64,000 nt of DNA, from assembly GCF_004028635.1 (NCBI RefSeq), contig NZ_RQJW01000006.1:310001-374000 (forward strand), written 5' to 3'. This DNA comes from Streptomyces cyaneus (GTDB taxonomy: Bacteria; Actinomycetota; Actinomycetes; Streptomycetales; Streptomycetaceae). How positions within the stretch are numbered: the stretch's first letter is position 1; each line of letters begins with the position of its first letter. Below are positions 25,245 to 34,407 of this stretch, piece by piece. Position numbers and translations under genes: made by a program. The notes under the pieces were generated by a model. The model was not told where the DNA came from and made no database searches. It worked only from the letters and a program-made list of their open reading frames with translations.

Positions 25245-25937
25245 TCACTGACCGAGTACCCCCAACTGCTCCAGCAGCCCCGCCCGGTCGTAGAGCCAGT
25301 GGCTCTCGCAGATCCTGCCCTCCCGGAACCGCTGCCAGGTCATGCCCTGCATGGCCACGTCCTGCCCGGTCGCCGGAATCCCCAGGAACTCACCTTTGTG
25401 CCGCGCGACCCATGTCCACCGGGTGCACACCTGGTCGTCCTGAGCCAGCTGGTCGTCGATCCGGAACGTGAAGTCGAAGGCGGCACGCCAGCCGGCGTAC
25501 TGCTCACGCACCCCGTCGATGCCCTGCACGGGTTGCGGATACGACGGATCGTGATCCACATAGTCGTCCGTGAGGTGCTCACCGATGCCCTCCGGCGCCA
25601 TCTTCCCCATGGCCTCGAAGAAGGCCCGCGCTGCCAGGACGTTCAGCTGCTCGTTCCGTACGACGTCGAGATCGGTGAACGTCGGCGTCTCGTCACAGAG
25701 CGCGACCATCTCCTGGAAGATCCGATCGGTCTCGGGCAGGTTCGAGTTCCGCATCGCCTCTTCGTACGACGGAAACTCCACGATCTCGATGAAGTGCGCC
25801 GAGTCCGCCCTGTCCTTCCCGATGATGTCGTGCGTCGCCGTCCGCTTGCCCTTGGTCTGCTCGACCCACCTGTCCATCAGCCGGTTCATCTCGTCGAAGC
25901 GGCTGGTCCTGCAGTCGATGAGCTGTACGAAGGTCAT
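25245..25937 (-). CDS. SnoaL-like protein with N-terminal ABM-like domain
   Basis: The 230-residue protein has two parts. Residues 1-95 (MTFVQLIDCRTSRFDEMNRL...) resemble dimeric alpha/beta-barrel, antibiotic-biosynthesis-monooxygenase-like domains. Residues 100-230 form a SnoaL-type ester-cyclase domain (EGIGEHLTDDYVDHDPSYPQ, later WTWVARHKGEFLGIPATGQD). Such proteins act on polyketides or other small molecules, but the substrate cannot be told. The ATG is preceded by GGAGG. It stands alone between groEL1 and an SDR gene. Confidence 0.75.
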   Translation of the reverse strand: MTFVQLIDCRTSRFDEMNRLMDRWVEQTKGKRTATHDIIGKDRADSAHFIEIVEFPSYEEAMRNSNLPETDRIFQEMVALCDETPTFTDLDVVRNEQLNVLAARAFFEAMGKMAPEGIGEHLTDDYVDHDPSYPQPVQGIDGVREQYAGWRAAFDFTFRIDDQLAQDDQVCTRWTWVARHKGEFLGIPATGQDVAMQGMTWQRFREGRICESHWLYDRAGLLEQLGVLGQ

Positions 25938-26144
25938 GACGTCATCGCCTCCCGGCCCCCTGGGTGCGGCTGGACAGCACCATTCTCCCCGCCGGAGGGG
26001 CGCTGTGCCTGTCGGCGACGGCGTCACGACGCCATGCGGCGCCTGAGCCGCCGACGGTCCTTCCCGCCCTGATCCGCGTCGCGCCCGGCACCGTCCCGCT
26101 GAACGTCGGCTTCCTGCGCCGACGCCCGGCGGACCAGCCTGCGC

Positions 26145-26918
26145 CTACTGCGGCCCGTACTTCCGCCCCGTCTTCGAACTGATCCCCCCGAGCAACCCCC
26201 GAGGCACCAGCTTCGTCGCGCCCATCAGCACCTTGTACCGAGGATCCGGAATCGACAGGGACTTCCCCCGCGCCAGATCATCCAACGCCGCAGCCGCCAC
26301 CTTGTCCGCGTCCAGCCACATCCACCCCGGAATGTTGTCCGTCCCCATCCCCGCCCGCTGATGGAACTCCGTCCGCACGAACCCCGGGCACAGCGCCATC
26401 AGCCGCACCCCGCTCCCGGCCAGATCCCGCGCCGCTCCCTGCGTGAACTGCACGACCCACGCCTTGGACGCGCCGTACGTCCCGCGCGGCACGAAGGCCG
26501 CGACCGACGCGACGTTGACGACACCCCCGCGCCCCCGCTCCCGCATCGCCGCCGATGCCGCCGAGGTCAGCCGCAGCACCGCCTCGCAGTGCACCTTGAG
26601 CATCATCAGCTCGTCTGCCATGGAGACGTCGAGATAGCGGCCCTTGTTGCCGAAGCCGGCGTTGTTGATCAGCAGGTCGACGGGGTTCCTGCGGTCGCCG
26701 AGGCGGGCGGCGACGGCCTCGATGCCGCTGTCCTGCGCCAGGTCGGCCGTCAGCACCTCCGCCTCGATGCCGTGCCGGTCGTGCAGTTCGGTCGCCTGCT
26801 CCCGCAGCCGCTTGGTGTCCCGGGCCACCAGGACGAGGTCATGCCCGTCGGCCGCCAGCCGCCGCGCGAACGCGGCGCCGATGCCCGCGGTCGATCCCGT
26901 AATCAATGCCGTTGTCAT
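26145..26918 (-). CDS. Short-chain dehydrogenase/reductase
   Basis: The 257-residue classical SDR has the cofactor motif TGSTAGIGAAFARRLA, NNAGFGNKG and the catalytic S...Y...K as VASVAAFVPRGTYGASKAW. The C-terminal KVLMGATKLVPRGLLGG is typical of a subgroup of actinobacterial NAD(P)-dependent oxidoreductases. The substrate is unknown. It is followed on the same strand by the multicopper oxidase gene upstream of it, without a clear operon link. Confidence 0.88.
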   Translation of the reverse strand: MTTALITGSTAGIGAAFARRLAADGHDLVLVARDTKRLREQATELHDRHGIEAEVLTADLAQDSGIEAVAARLGDRRNPVDLLINNAGFGNKGRYLDVSMADELMMLKVHCEAVLRLTSAASAAMRERGRGGVVNVASVAAFVPRGTYGASKAWVVQFTQGAARDLAGSGVRLMALCPGFVRTEFHQRAGMGTDNIPGWMWLDADKVAAAALDDLARGKSLSIPDPRYKVLMGATKLVPRGLLGGISSKTGRKYGPQ

Positions 26919-26960
26919 GGCGCAAGATTAGTGACCCGGACCGTGCGCTTCCGCTCGTTG

Positions 26961-28492
26961 TCAGCCGTGCTTGTGCCCCGAGTGACCGGGTGTCCCGCGT
27001 GTCCCCGACGGGGCTTGCGCCCGCTGTCCCTTCTCCACGACCACGAACTGGCCCATCATCCCCTCGTCCTCGTGGAACAGCAGATGGCAGTGGTACATGT
27101 ACGGCGTGTCCGGATCCGCCGGCCCGGTGAAGCGCAGCGCCAGCTTCATGGTCGTCCCGTTCGGCAGGAACACCGTGTCCTTCGGCCCGCGCAGCGCCGC
27201 CGACGGCGCCTCACCGTTCACCTCCAGCACCCGGAACTGCACGTCGTGCACATGGAAGTTGTGCGGCATGCCGTTGCTGTTGCGGACCGTCCACACCTCC
27301 GTCGTCCCGCGCGTGACCGTCTCGTCGACACGGCCCATGTCCATCGACCGCTTGTTGATACCGGACCGCTTCAGGTCGAAGTGCCGGCCCCGCACCGCAT
27401 CCGTGCCGTCGGGTGTCTCCAACTCGCCCAGCGCGGTGGGTATCCCGGGCGAGGGCCGCAGCTCTTCGGCCGCCCGCAGCTCCAGCACGTCGAAGGAGTC
27501 GTCGCCCCCACCGAACCTCCGCTGCCAGCTGTCCCCGTAGTTGTCCTGCGGAAAGCTGCGCAGCATCACGCGCTCACCCGCCCGCATCCGTACGACGATC
27601 TCGGCTCGCTCACCCGGCGACAGCTGGAGGCGGTCCATGGACTCGGGCCGCTCCAGCAGACCTCCGTCCGTCGCTATGAGTGAGAAGGCACGGTCGTCCG
27701 GGAACCCGAAGGCGTAGGTGCGTGCCGTCGAGGCGTTGAGCAGCCGCAGCCGTATCAGCTCGTCGTCGACCTCCCGGTAGGGATGCAGCGTGCCGTTCAC
27801 CATCGTCCGGTCGCCGAGGAAGCCCACGTTCTGCATGATCTTGCGGCCGCCGTCGAGTTTCGCGCCGTCGAAGCGCACGTCCTGCACGATGACGGGCAGG
27901 TCGTCGACGCCGTACCGCTTCGGCAGGGCGAGCTTGGTGGACCGCTCGTCGTCGAGGATGAACATGCCGGCCAGCCCTTTGCGCACGTGCTGTTCGGTCG
28001 CGCCGTGCGGGTGCGGGTGGTACCAGAGCGTCGCGGCGGGCTGGTCCACGCTCCACCGGGGAGTCCAGGTGCCGCCGGGGTCGATCATCTGGTGCGGGCC
28101 GCCGTCCATCCGCGCGGGCAGGTGCATGCCGTGCCAGTGCACGCTGGACGCCTCGTCGAGCCCGTTCGCTATGCGCACGCGGACCTTCTCACCGCGCGCC
28201 GCACGGAGCGTCGGGCCGAGATAAGAGCCGTTGAAGCCCCAGGTGGGGTCTTCCGGCCGGCCTCGAACTCCGTTTCGCCCGCGCGCATGCGCAGGTCGAA
28301 GACGCGGGTGCCGTCCTTGTCGACGGACGACTCGGCCAGCGGCGGTATCGCCAGCGCGTTGTCGAACGACGCCTTGCCGACCGTGCTGACGTCGGCGCCG
28401 GTCCACAGCCATGCGAACAGGCCGCCGACCGCCAGCACGAGGACCGTGATGACGGAGCCCAGAACGATGAGGACGCGCTTGAAGCGAGACAT
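26961..28492 (-). pseudogene. Multicopper oxidase, frameshifted
   Basis: The gene encodes a membrane-anchored or secreted multicopper (laccase/CueO-like) oxidase. The first 80 codons (MSRFKRVLIVLGSVITVLVL, a membrane segment, then RVFDLRMRAGETEFEAG) are in one frame and the rest in another. The break is at the run of four G at 28245-28248; one more base would restore continuity into PTWGFNGSYLGPTLRAARGE. All copper sites are present downstream: HWHGMH, WYHPHPHG, HNFHVHD and YHCHLLFHEDEGMMGQF. It is therefore a very recent mutation or a sequencing error in a homopolymer. Confidence 0.85.
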
Positions 28493-28642
28493 GCTTCGAG
28501 CGTCCTCGTCGGCCGCCCGCCGAACATCCGGGTCGTCCCTTGGACCACCCCGAGTCAACCCCCGCCGCTCGTCCGGGGTTTCCCCCTAGGAGCCGTGCCG
28601 CGCCTGGGCGACCGCCATCGCAGGCCGCTGGCCGACGTACCG

Positions 28643-29311
28643 TCAGGCCCCGTGCTGCGACACGTACTTCCGAGCGGCTGCCAGCGACTCCGGATGCAGC
28701 GCCTGACCCGCCGCCAGCAGCCGCGGCAGCAGCTTCCGCTCCGTCGTGACCGCCCGGAACTGCAGCGCCACCGTCACGTCATGATCCGGGCGGTGGACGA
28801 CCTCGATCGCGTCGCCCGCCCGGACCTCGCCCGGCTCGATCACTCGCAGATACGCGCCCGGCGCAGCCTTCGCCGTGAACCGCTTCACCCACTGCTTCTC
28901 ACCCACATGGGCCTGGAAGGTGGCGCAGGGAATCCGGCCGGACGTCACCTCCAGCACCACCTCGGACCCGATCCGCCAGCGCTCACCTATCAGCGCGCCT
29001 GACACGTCCAGGCCAAAAGTCGTGAGGTTCTCGCCGAACCCGCCGTTGGCCAGCGACCGCCCCAGCTCGCGCTCCCAGTCGTCGAGGTCCTCGCGCGCCA
29101 CCGCGTACACGGCCTGGTCGTCGCCGCCGTGGTGGCGCATGCTGCACACCTCGTCCCCGGCCACCCCGCTGGCCCCGATCCCCTTGGGCCCTGGCGCCGC
29201 CACCCGCACCGGCCCCTCCACCGGCCGCTTGTCGATCCCGGTCACGCCCTCCGGGTGATCCGTGTACGACACGTGCTTCCTACGGCCCAGGTTCACAGAC
29301 AGAAGCTTCAT
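28643..29311 (-). CDS. MOSC-domain protein, YiiM-like
   Basis: The 222-residue protein has a MOSC beta-barrel, a fold that handles molybdenum cofactor sulfur or hydroxylamine-type N-hydroxylated compounds. Motifs are SMRHHGGDDQAVYAVAREDL, GFGENLTTFGLD and SGRIPCATFQ with the conserved Cys. The start at MKLLSVNLG matches family members; an upstream extension lies in the promoter region. It is divergent from a LysR gene with an 80-base spacer and probably regulated by it. Confidence 0.88.
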   Translation of the reverse strand: MKLLSVNLGRRKHVSYTDHPEGVTGIDKRPVEGPVRVAAPGPKGIGASGVAGDEVCSMRHHGGDDQAVYAVAREDLDDWERELGRSLANGGFGENLTTFGLDVSGALIGERWRIGSEVVLEVTSGRIPCATFQAHVGEKQWVKRFTAKAAPGAYLRVIEPGEVRAGDAIEVVHRPDHDVTVALQFRAVTTERKLLPRLLAAGQALHPESLAAARKYVSQHGA

Positions 29312-29391
29312 GCCGGCACGGTAGGCGACCATGAGCCAAAGCGTCCATGCATTATTCGGCACCATGTCCAAGGCTCGCTTATGCTCGACAG

Positions 29392-30303
29392 GTGATCGAG
29401 GCTCGTCATCTCCGTGTGCTGCGCGCCGTCGCCGCCACCGGTTCCTTCTCCGCGGCGGGGCGCGAACTGGGCTGCACCCAGCCCGCCGTCAGCCAGCAGA
29501 TGAAGGCCCTGGAAGCGTCCGTCGGCACACCCCTGCTGGTCCGCACCGGGCGCGAGATGCGGCTGACCCAGGCCGGTGCGGCGCTGGTGCGGCACGCCGC
29601 CGGGATCCTGGCGGGACTCACCGCCGCCGAGGAGGAGGTCGCCGCCATCGCCGGGCTGCGGGCCGGGCGCGTACGCCTCGTGTCCTTCCCCAGCGGCAGC
29701 TCCACCCTCGTCCCCACCGCCCTCGCCGCTCTGCGCGCCGCACATCCCGGCACCCGTGTCTCCCTGGAGGAGGCCGAGCCGCCGCAGTCGGTCGAGATGC
29801 TGCGCGAGGGCGACTGCGACGTGGCCCTCGCCTTCCGGTACGAGGGTGCCGCGGGCGCCCCGGAAGGGGAGTGGGACGACCTCGTCGTACGCCCGCTGCT
29901 GACGGACCGTCTCGTCGCCCTCGTACCCGAACGGCATCGGCTCGCGCGCACCGCACCCTCGGGGTCGGTCGCCATCGGGGAACTCGCGGCCGAGCCGTGG
30001 ATCGCCGGATGCCCGCGTTGCCGGGGGCAGTTGATCGAGGTCTGCGAGAGCGCGGGCTTCACGCCCCGCATCGACTTCGCCACCGACGACTATCCGGCGG
30101 TCGTCGGCCTCGTGGGCGCCGGCCTCGGCGTGGCCGTCCTGCCCCAGCTCGCCGTCGAGTCCGTACGACCGCGGGGCGCACGCATGGTGACACTGGAGCC
30201 GGCGGTGCGGCGGGAGATCGTCGCCCTCACCCTGCCCGACCTCGCGCAGGTGCCGGCGGTGGCGGCGACGCTCGAGCAGCTGACGCGGGCCGCCGCCCGC
30301 TAG
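29392..30303 (+). CDS. LysR-family transcriptional regulator
   Basis: The 303-residue protein has an N-terminal HTH (ARHLRVLRAVAATGSFSAAG, then TQPAVSQQMKALEASVGTPLLVRTGREMRLT) and a LysR substrate-binding domain. GTG 29392 gives the standard family length. It is divergent from the MOSC gene. A Cys-rich loop PRCRGQ in the effector domain is a minor peculiarity. Confidence 0.88.
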   Translation: MIEARHLRVLRAVAATGSFSAAGRELGCTQPAVSQQMKALEASVGTPLLVRTGREMRLTQAGAALVRHAAGILAGLTAAEEEVAAIAGLRAGRVRLVSFPSGSSTLVPTALAALRAAHPGTRVSLEEAEPPQSVEMLREGDCDVALAFRYEGAAGAPEGEWDDLVVRPLLTDRLVALVPERHRLARTAPSGSVAIGELAAEPWIAGCPRCRGQLIEVCESAGFTPRIDFATDDYPAVVGLVGAGLGVAVLPQLAVESVRPRGARMVTLEPAVRREIVALTLPDLAQVPAVAATLEQLTRAAAR

Positions 30304-30329
30304 CGAAGGCAAGGGCGCAGCGAAAAAAC

Positions 30330-30353
30330 AAGGGCACGCGTGCGCGTGCCCTT
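30330..30353. terminator. Bidirectional terminator, lysR/whiD
   Basis: Arms AAGGGCACGC and GCGTGCCCTT with a 4-base loop lie between the convergent lysR and whiD genes. An A6 run precedes it and T-rich sequence follows, so it can act both ways. Confidence 0.85.
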
Positions 30354-30370
30354 CTTGAAGAAACGTTCCT

Positions 30371-30700
30371 TCAGTTGTGCGGGCCGGCCTCTCCGCTGGT
30401 CGTCGACGCCGAGACCAGCCGGTTGCGCGCCCGCCCCATGAGCTCCTCACGCTCGTCCTCGGTCAAGCCGCCCCACACGCCGTACGGTTCGCGCACGGCC
30501 AGCGCGTGCGCCGCGCACTGCGCGCGCACCGGGCACCTCATGCAGACCTCCTTGGCCGAGTTCTCGCGTGCACTCCGGGCCGCACCGCGCTCACCCTCCG
30601 GATGAAAGAAGAGCGAGCTGTCCACCCCGCGACAGGCAGCCAGCAGCTGCCAGTCCCACAGGTCCGCGTTCGGTCCGGGAAGGCGGGAGAAATCTGCCAT
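30371..30700 (-). CDS. whiD: WhiB-like iron-sulfur regulator WhiD
   Basis: WhiD is a [4Fe-4S] cluster-binding WhiB-family protein needed for late spore maturation in Streptomyces. The 109-residue protein has the four cluster ligands Cys23, Cys53, Cys56 and Cys62, the G(V/I)WGG turn in YGVWGGLTEDER and a basic C-terminal tail. WhiB proteins act by binding region 4 of a principal sigma factor. The divergent bldM neighbour and the order of genes are as in S. coelicolor, which supports the name. Confidence 0.93.
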   Translation of the reverse strand: MADFSRLPGPNADLWDWQLLAACRGVDSSLFFHPEGERGAARSARENSAKEVCMRCPVRAQCAAHALAVREPYGVWGGLTEDEREELMGRARNRLVSASTTSGEAGPHN

Positions 30701-30929
30701 TGCGTGACCCCTTGTAGCCGTTCTGGGCGGATACGGTGTCCACGACCGTACATCTACGATCTAAGGAGATGAAAATATGACTCATTGCGAATCTAGCCTC
30801 AGGCGCCAACAAATGGGAAGAAAAAGGGCTGAATGGGGCATGGGTTGTGATGAAACATTGAGGGTCCGTCGTGCATGTCTGCCCCGTGTCCGCCCCCTCA
30901 CGTAGAGTGCCGAAGACGGCATATGGCCC

Positions 30930-30957
30930 CGTAACTCTTTCGAGTGACCGTCGTTGA
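30930..30957 (+). promoter_or_regulatory. Sigma-BldN-type promoter of bldM
   Basis: CGTAAC and CGTTGA are separated by 16 bases, matching the described consensus for the ECF sigma factor BldN. bldM is the classic BldN target. The expected transcript start is near 30,964, giving a leader of about 117 bases. The rest of the 380-base whiD-bldM spacer has no gene. Confidence 0.8.
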
Positions 30958-31080
30958 GAGGGCGAGGCGGTTGAAGGAACAAGCGCTCGGGCAGGCGTCC
31001 GAGACGGTCGACCGCACAGGTGACGATTTCGTACCAGCCTGGAGGCTCAAGGTGACGTGCATCAGCTGCGGAGGGCGGCC

Positions 31081-31692
31081 ATGACATCCGTCCTCGTCTG
31101 CGACGACTCCCCGCTTGCCCGAGAGGCGCTTCGCCGTGCGGTCGCGACCGTGCCCGGCGTCGAGCGCGTGACGACGGCGGCCAACGGCGAGGAAGTCCTC
31201 CGCCGCTGGGGCGCCGACCGCTCGGACCTGATTCTGATGGACGTACGCATGCCCGGTCTGGGCGGCGTCGAGACCGTACGGCGGCTGCTGTCCGCCGACC
31301 CCGGTGCGCGCATCATCATGCTCACCGTCGCCGAGGACCTGGACGGCGTGGCCCTCGCGGTCGCCGCCGGTGCCCGCGGCTATCTGCACAAGGACGCCTC
31401 GCGCGCGGAGCTGCGCGCCACCGTCACGCAGGCTCTGGCCGACCCCACCTGGCGGCTCGCCCCGCGTCGGCTGCGCTCCGCCGAGATGGGCGCCGCACCG
31501 ACGCTCACCGCGCGCGAGATCCAGGTCCTCGAGGGCATGAGCCACGGCCGCTCCAACGCCGAGATCGGCCGCGAGCTGTTCCTCTCCGAGGACACCGTCA
31601 AGACGCACGCCCGACGCCTGTTCAAGAAGCTCGGCGCCTCGGACCGGGCGCACGCCGTGGCGCTCGGCTTCCGGTGGGGCCTGGTCCGGTAG
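31081..31692 (+). CDS. bldM: Response regulator BldM
   Basis: BldM is a FixJ/NarL-type response regulator needed for aerial hyphae and sporulation; it acts as a homodimer and as a heterodimer with WhiI. The 203 residues equal the known length. The receiver domain has Asp8/Asp9, Asp54, Thr82 and Lys104. The LuxR-type HTH reads LTAREIQVLEGMSHGRSNAE followed by IGRELFLSEDTVKTHARRLF. No kinase gene is adjacent; published work indicates that phosphorylation is not required. The ATG has GGAGGG upstream, and a BldN-type promoter lies 124 bases before the start. Confidence 0.95.
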   Translation: MTSVLVCDDSPLAREALRRAVATVPGVERVTTAANGEEVLRRWGADRSDLILMDVRMPGLGGVETVRRLLSADPGARIIMLTVAEDLDGVALAVAAGARGYLHKDASRAELRATVTQALADPTWRLAPRRLRSAEMGAAPTLTAREIQVLEGMSHGRSNAEIGRELFLSEDTVKTHARRLFKKLGASDRAHAVALGFRWGLVR

Positions 31693-31906
31693 GTGAGCCT
31701 CAGCGGGGGCACCGGGATCCCCGCCTGCCGCGTGGCGGGCGGGGCTGCTTTTCACAGCGCGATTCCGCGCGTGTACCGCAAGGTGAGCGGTGGTGGCAAA
31801 GCGGCCTGCCGGGTGCCCGCTGCTCGTTTCGGCGCGGATGCCGCATCCTTGAGATGTGGAGTCTCTCGGGGACGAGTCGGTCGAGCGGAAGGGGAGGGCG
31901 CAGGGG

Positions 31907-32584
31907 ATGAGTGCCGGCGCACCTGCTCATAACGCTTCAGTGCACAACATCGGGCGTGATGCCGCGGACCGTACGGCCGCAAGGCACCATGGACCGATGC
32001 GCGACGACGAGGCGGCTTATGCCCAAGGGGCGATCGGTGCACTCGTCCATCGCGCCGTGGACGGGGACGAGCAGGCCACGCACGATCTGCTCGCGCACGT
32101 CCACCCCTTGGCCCTGCGCTACTGCCGCACCAGGCTGTCCCGCCTTCCGGGCGATGCCCGCCACTTCGTCGAGGACCTCGCTCAGGAGGTCTGCGTCGCG
32201 GTCCTCCTCGCGCTGCCGCGTTACAAGGACACCGGGCGCCCCTTCGAGGCGTTCGTCTTCGCCATCGCCGCGCACAAGGTGGCTGACCTGCAGCGGGCGG
32301 CGATGCGTCACCCCGGCTCGACGGCCGTTCCGTCCGACGAGATGCCGGAACGCCCGGACGACTCCCTGGGCCCGGAGGAGCGGGCGCTGCTGAGCAGCGA
32401 CGCCGAGTGGGCCAAGAAACTGCTGGCCAACCTGCCCGAGAACCAGCGGGAGCTGTTGCTGCTGAGGATCGCGGTGGGGTTGACCGCGGAAGAGACGGGT
32501 CAGATGTTGGGAATGTCACCCGGAGCGGTCCGGGTGGCCCAGCACAGGGCGCTGAGCAGGCTGCGAGCGCTGGCCGAGCAGTAG
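31907..32584 (+). CDS. sigD: ECF sigma factor, SigD-like
   Basis: The protein resembles Mycobacterium tuberculosis SigD. Region 2 shows LRYCRTRLSRLPGDARHFVE and DLAQEVCVAVLLALPRYKDT, then AFVFAIAAHKVADLQRAAMR. Region 4 shows LPENQRELLLLRIAVGLTAEETG and GAVRVAQHRALSRLRALAEQ. ATG 31907 has GGAGGG upstream; 31856 and 31997 are alternatives. It lies between bldM and guaB, the conserved Streptomyces order. No anti-sigma gene is adjacent. Confidence 0.88.
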   Translation: MSAGAPAHNASVHNIGRDAADRTAARHHGPMRDDEAAYAQGAIGALVHRAVDGDEQATHDLLAHVHPLALRYCRTRLSRLPGDARHFVEDLAQEVCVAVLLALPRYKDTGRPFEAFVFAIAAHKVADLQRAAMRHPGSTAVPSDEMPERPDDSLGPEERALLSSDAEWAKKLLANLPENQRELLLLRIAVGLTAEETGQMLGMSPGAVRVAQHRALSRLRALAEQ

Positions 32585-32749
32585 AGCTCGCCGTGTACTC
32601 CCTTGAGTGCGCCCCCAAATGAACAGGCTCCTCTTCGATTCCGTACGAACATACGAAGCCCGGAGCCATACAGAACCGTGGAATTTGCTGGCCGTGCTTC
32701 CCGTTAGCATGGACATCCGCACCGATCAAGGCCATTTGGGGAAGGTGTC

Positions 32750-34252
32750 ATGACTGCCAACGTCGACGGAGTGCCCGGTAAATTCGCGACACTCGGGCTG
32801 ACCTACGACGACGTGCTGCTGCTGCCGGGTGCATCGGAAGTGCTCCCCAACGCGGTCGACACCTCGTCCCGCATCTCCCGCAATGTCCGGGTGAACATCC
32901 CCCTCCTGTCCGCCGCCATGGACAAGGTCACCGAGTCGCGCATGGCGATCGCGATGGCCCGTCTGGGCGGCGTCGGCGTACTGCACCGCAACCTCTCCGT
33001 CGAGGACCAGGTCAACCAGGTCGACCTGGTGAAGCGGTCCGAGTCCGGGATGGTCACCGACCCGATCACGGTGCACCCGGAGGCCACGCTCGCCGAGGCG
33101 GACGCCCTGTGCGCCAAGTTCCGCATCAGCGGCGTGCCCGTCACCGACCCGGCCGGCAAGCTGCTCGGCATCGTCACCAACCGCGACATGGCCTTCGAGA
33201 CCGACCGCAGCCGTCAGGTGCGCGAGGTCATGACCCCGATGCCGCTGGTCACCGGCAAGGTCGGCATCTCCGGCAGCGACGCGATGGAGCTGCTGCGCCG
33301 CCACAAGATCGAGAAGCTTCCCCTGGTCGACGAGGCGGGTGTCCTCAAGGGACTCATCACCGTCAAGGACTTCGTCAAGGCGGAGAAGTACCCGAACGCC
33401 GCCAAGGACTCCGAGGGCCGTCTGCTCGTCGGTGCCGCCGTGGGCGCCAGCCCCGAGGCCCTGGAGCGCGCCCAGGCGCTCGCCGAGGCCGGTGTGGACT
33501 TCCTGGTCGTCGACACCTCGCACGGCCACAACAGCAATGCCCTCAGCTGGATGGCGAAGATCAAGTCCAGCGTCTCCGTCGACGTGATCGGCGGAAACGT
33601 CGCCACGCGCGACGGCGCGCAGGCCCTCATCGACGCCGGTGTAGACGGCATCAAGGTGGGTGTGGGCCCCGGCTCCATCTGTACGACCCGAGTGGTCGCC
33701 GGCATCGGCGTCCCGCAGGTCACCGCCATCTACGAGGCCTCCCTCGCCGCCCGCCCCGCGGGCATCCCGCTGATCGGCGACGGCGGCCTGCAGTACTCCG
33801 GCGACATCGGCAAGGCCCTCGCCGCCGGCGCCGACACCGTCATGCTGGGCAGCCTGCTCGCGGGCTGCGAGGAGTCCCCGGGCGAGCTGCTGTTCATCAA
33901 CGGCAAGCAGTTCAAGTCGTACCGCGGCATGGGCTCGCTGGGCGCCATGCAGTCCCGCGGCCAGGCCAAGTCGTACTCGAAGGACCGCTACTTCCAGGGT
34001 GAGGTCTCCTCCGACGACAAGCTCGTGCCCGAGGGCGTCGAGGGCCAGGTGCCCTACCGCGGCCCGCTGGCCAACGTCCTGCACCAGCTCGTCGGCGGCC
34101 TGCGCCAGACCATGGGCTACGTGGGCGCGGCCACCATCGAGGAGATGGAGTCCAAGGGCCGCTTCGTGCGGATCACCTCGGCGGGCCTGAAGGAGTCGCA
34201 CCCGCACGACATCCAGATGACGGTCGAGGCGCCGAACTACAGCCGCAAGTGA
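32750..34252 (+). CDS. guaB: Inosine-5'-monophosphate dehydrogenase
   Basis: GuaB oxidises IMP to XMP with NAD+, the committed step of GMP synthesis; guaA in this window makes the next step. The 500-residue protein has the (beta/alpha)8 barrel with the catalytic loop GVGPGSICTTR, Cys311 being the nucleophile, and the flap YRGMGS. A tandem pair of CBS domains (about residues 100-215) binds regulatory nucleotides. Confidence 0.98.
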   Translation: MTANVDGVPGKFATLGLTYDDVLLLPGASEVLPNAVDTSSRISRNVRVNIPLLSAAMDKVTESRMAIAMARLGGVGVLHRNLSVEDQVNQVDLVKRSESGMVTDPITVHPEATLAEADALCAKFRISGVPVTDPAGKLLGIVTNRDMAFETDRSRQVREVMTPMPLVTGKVGISGSDAMELLRRHKIEKLPLVDEAGVLKGLITVKDFVKAEKYPNAAKDSEGRLLVGAAVGASPEALERAQALAEAGVDFLVVDTSHGHNSNALSWMAKIKSSVSVDVIGGNVATRDGAQALIDAGVDGIKVGVGPGSICTTRVVAGIGVPQVTAIYEASLAARPAGIPLIGDGGLQYSGDIGKALAAGADTVMLGSLLAGCEESPGELLFINGKQFKSYRGMGSLGAMQSRGQAKSYSKDRYFQGEVSSDDKLVPEGVEGQVPYRGPLANVLHQLVGGLRQTMGYVGAATIEEMESKGRFVRITSAGLKESHPHDIQMTVEAPNYSRK

Positions 34253-34314
34253 GCCGTAGCTGACGTCCCCGCGCGCGTGGGGAGTTCGTCGCCGTACGCG
34301 CGCGTGAAGCACAC

Positions 34315-34350
34315 CAAGGGCGGCCCCGGGAAGCACCGGGGCCGCCCTTG
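34315..34350 (+). terminator. guaB terminator
   Basis: Perfect 15-bp arms CAAGGGCGGCCCCGG and CCGGGGCCGCCCTTG with a 6-base loop lie after guaB and before the GuaB3 gene. Confidence 0.85.
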
Positions 34351-34407
34351 TCGTACCCGTCGGCGATACTGGAAGACGCTGAAACGCATCAGGGAAAGGC
34401 CACAGAC

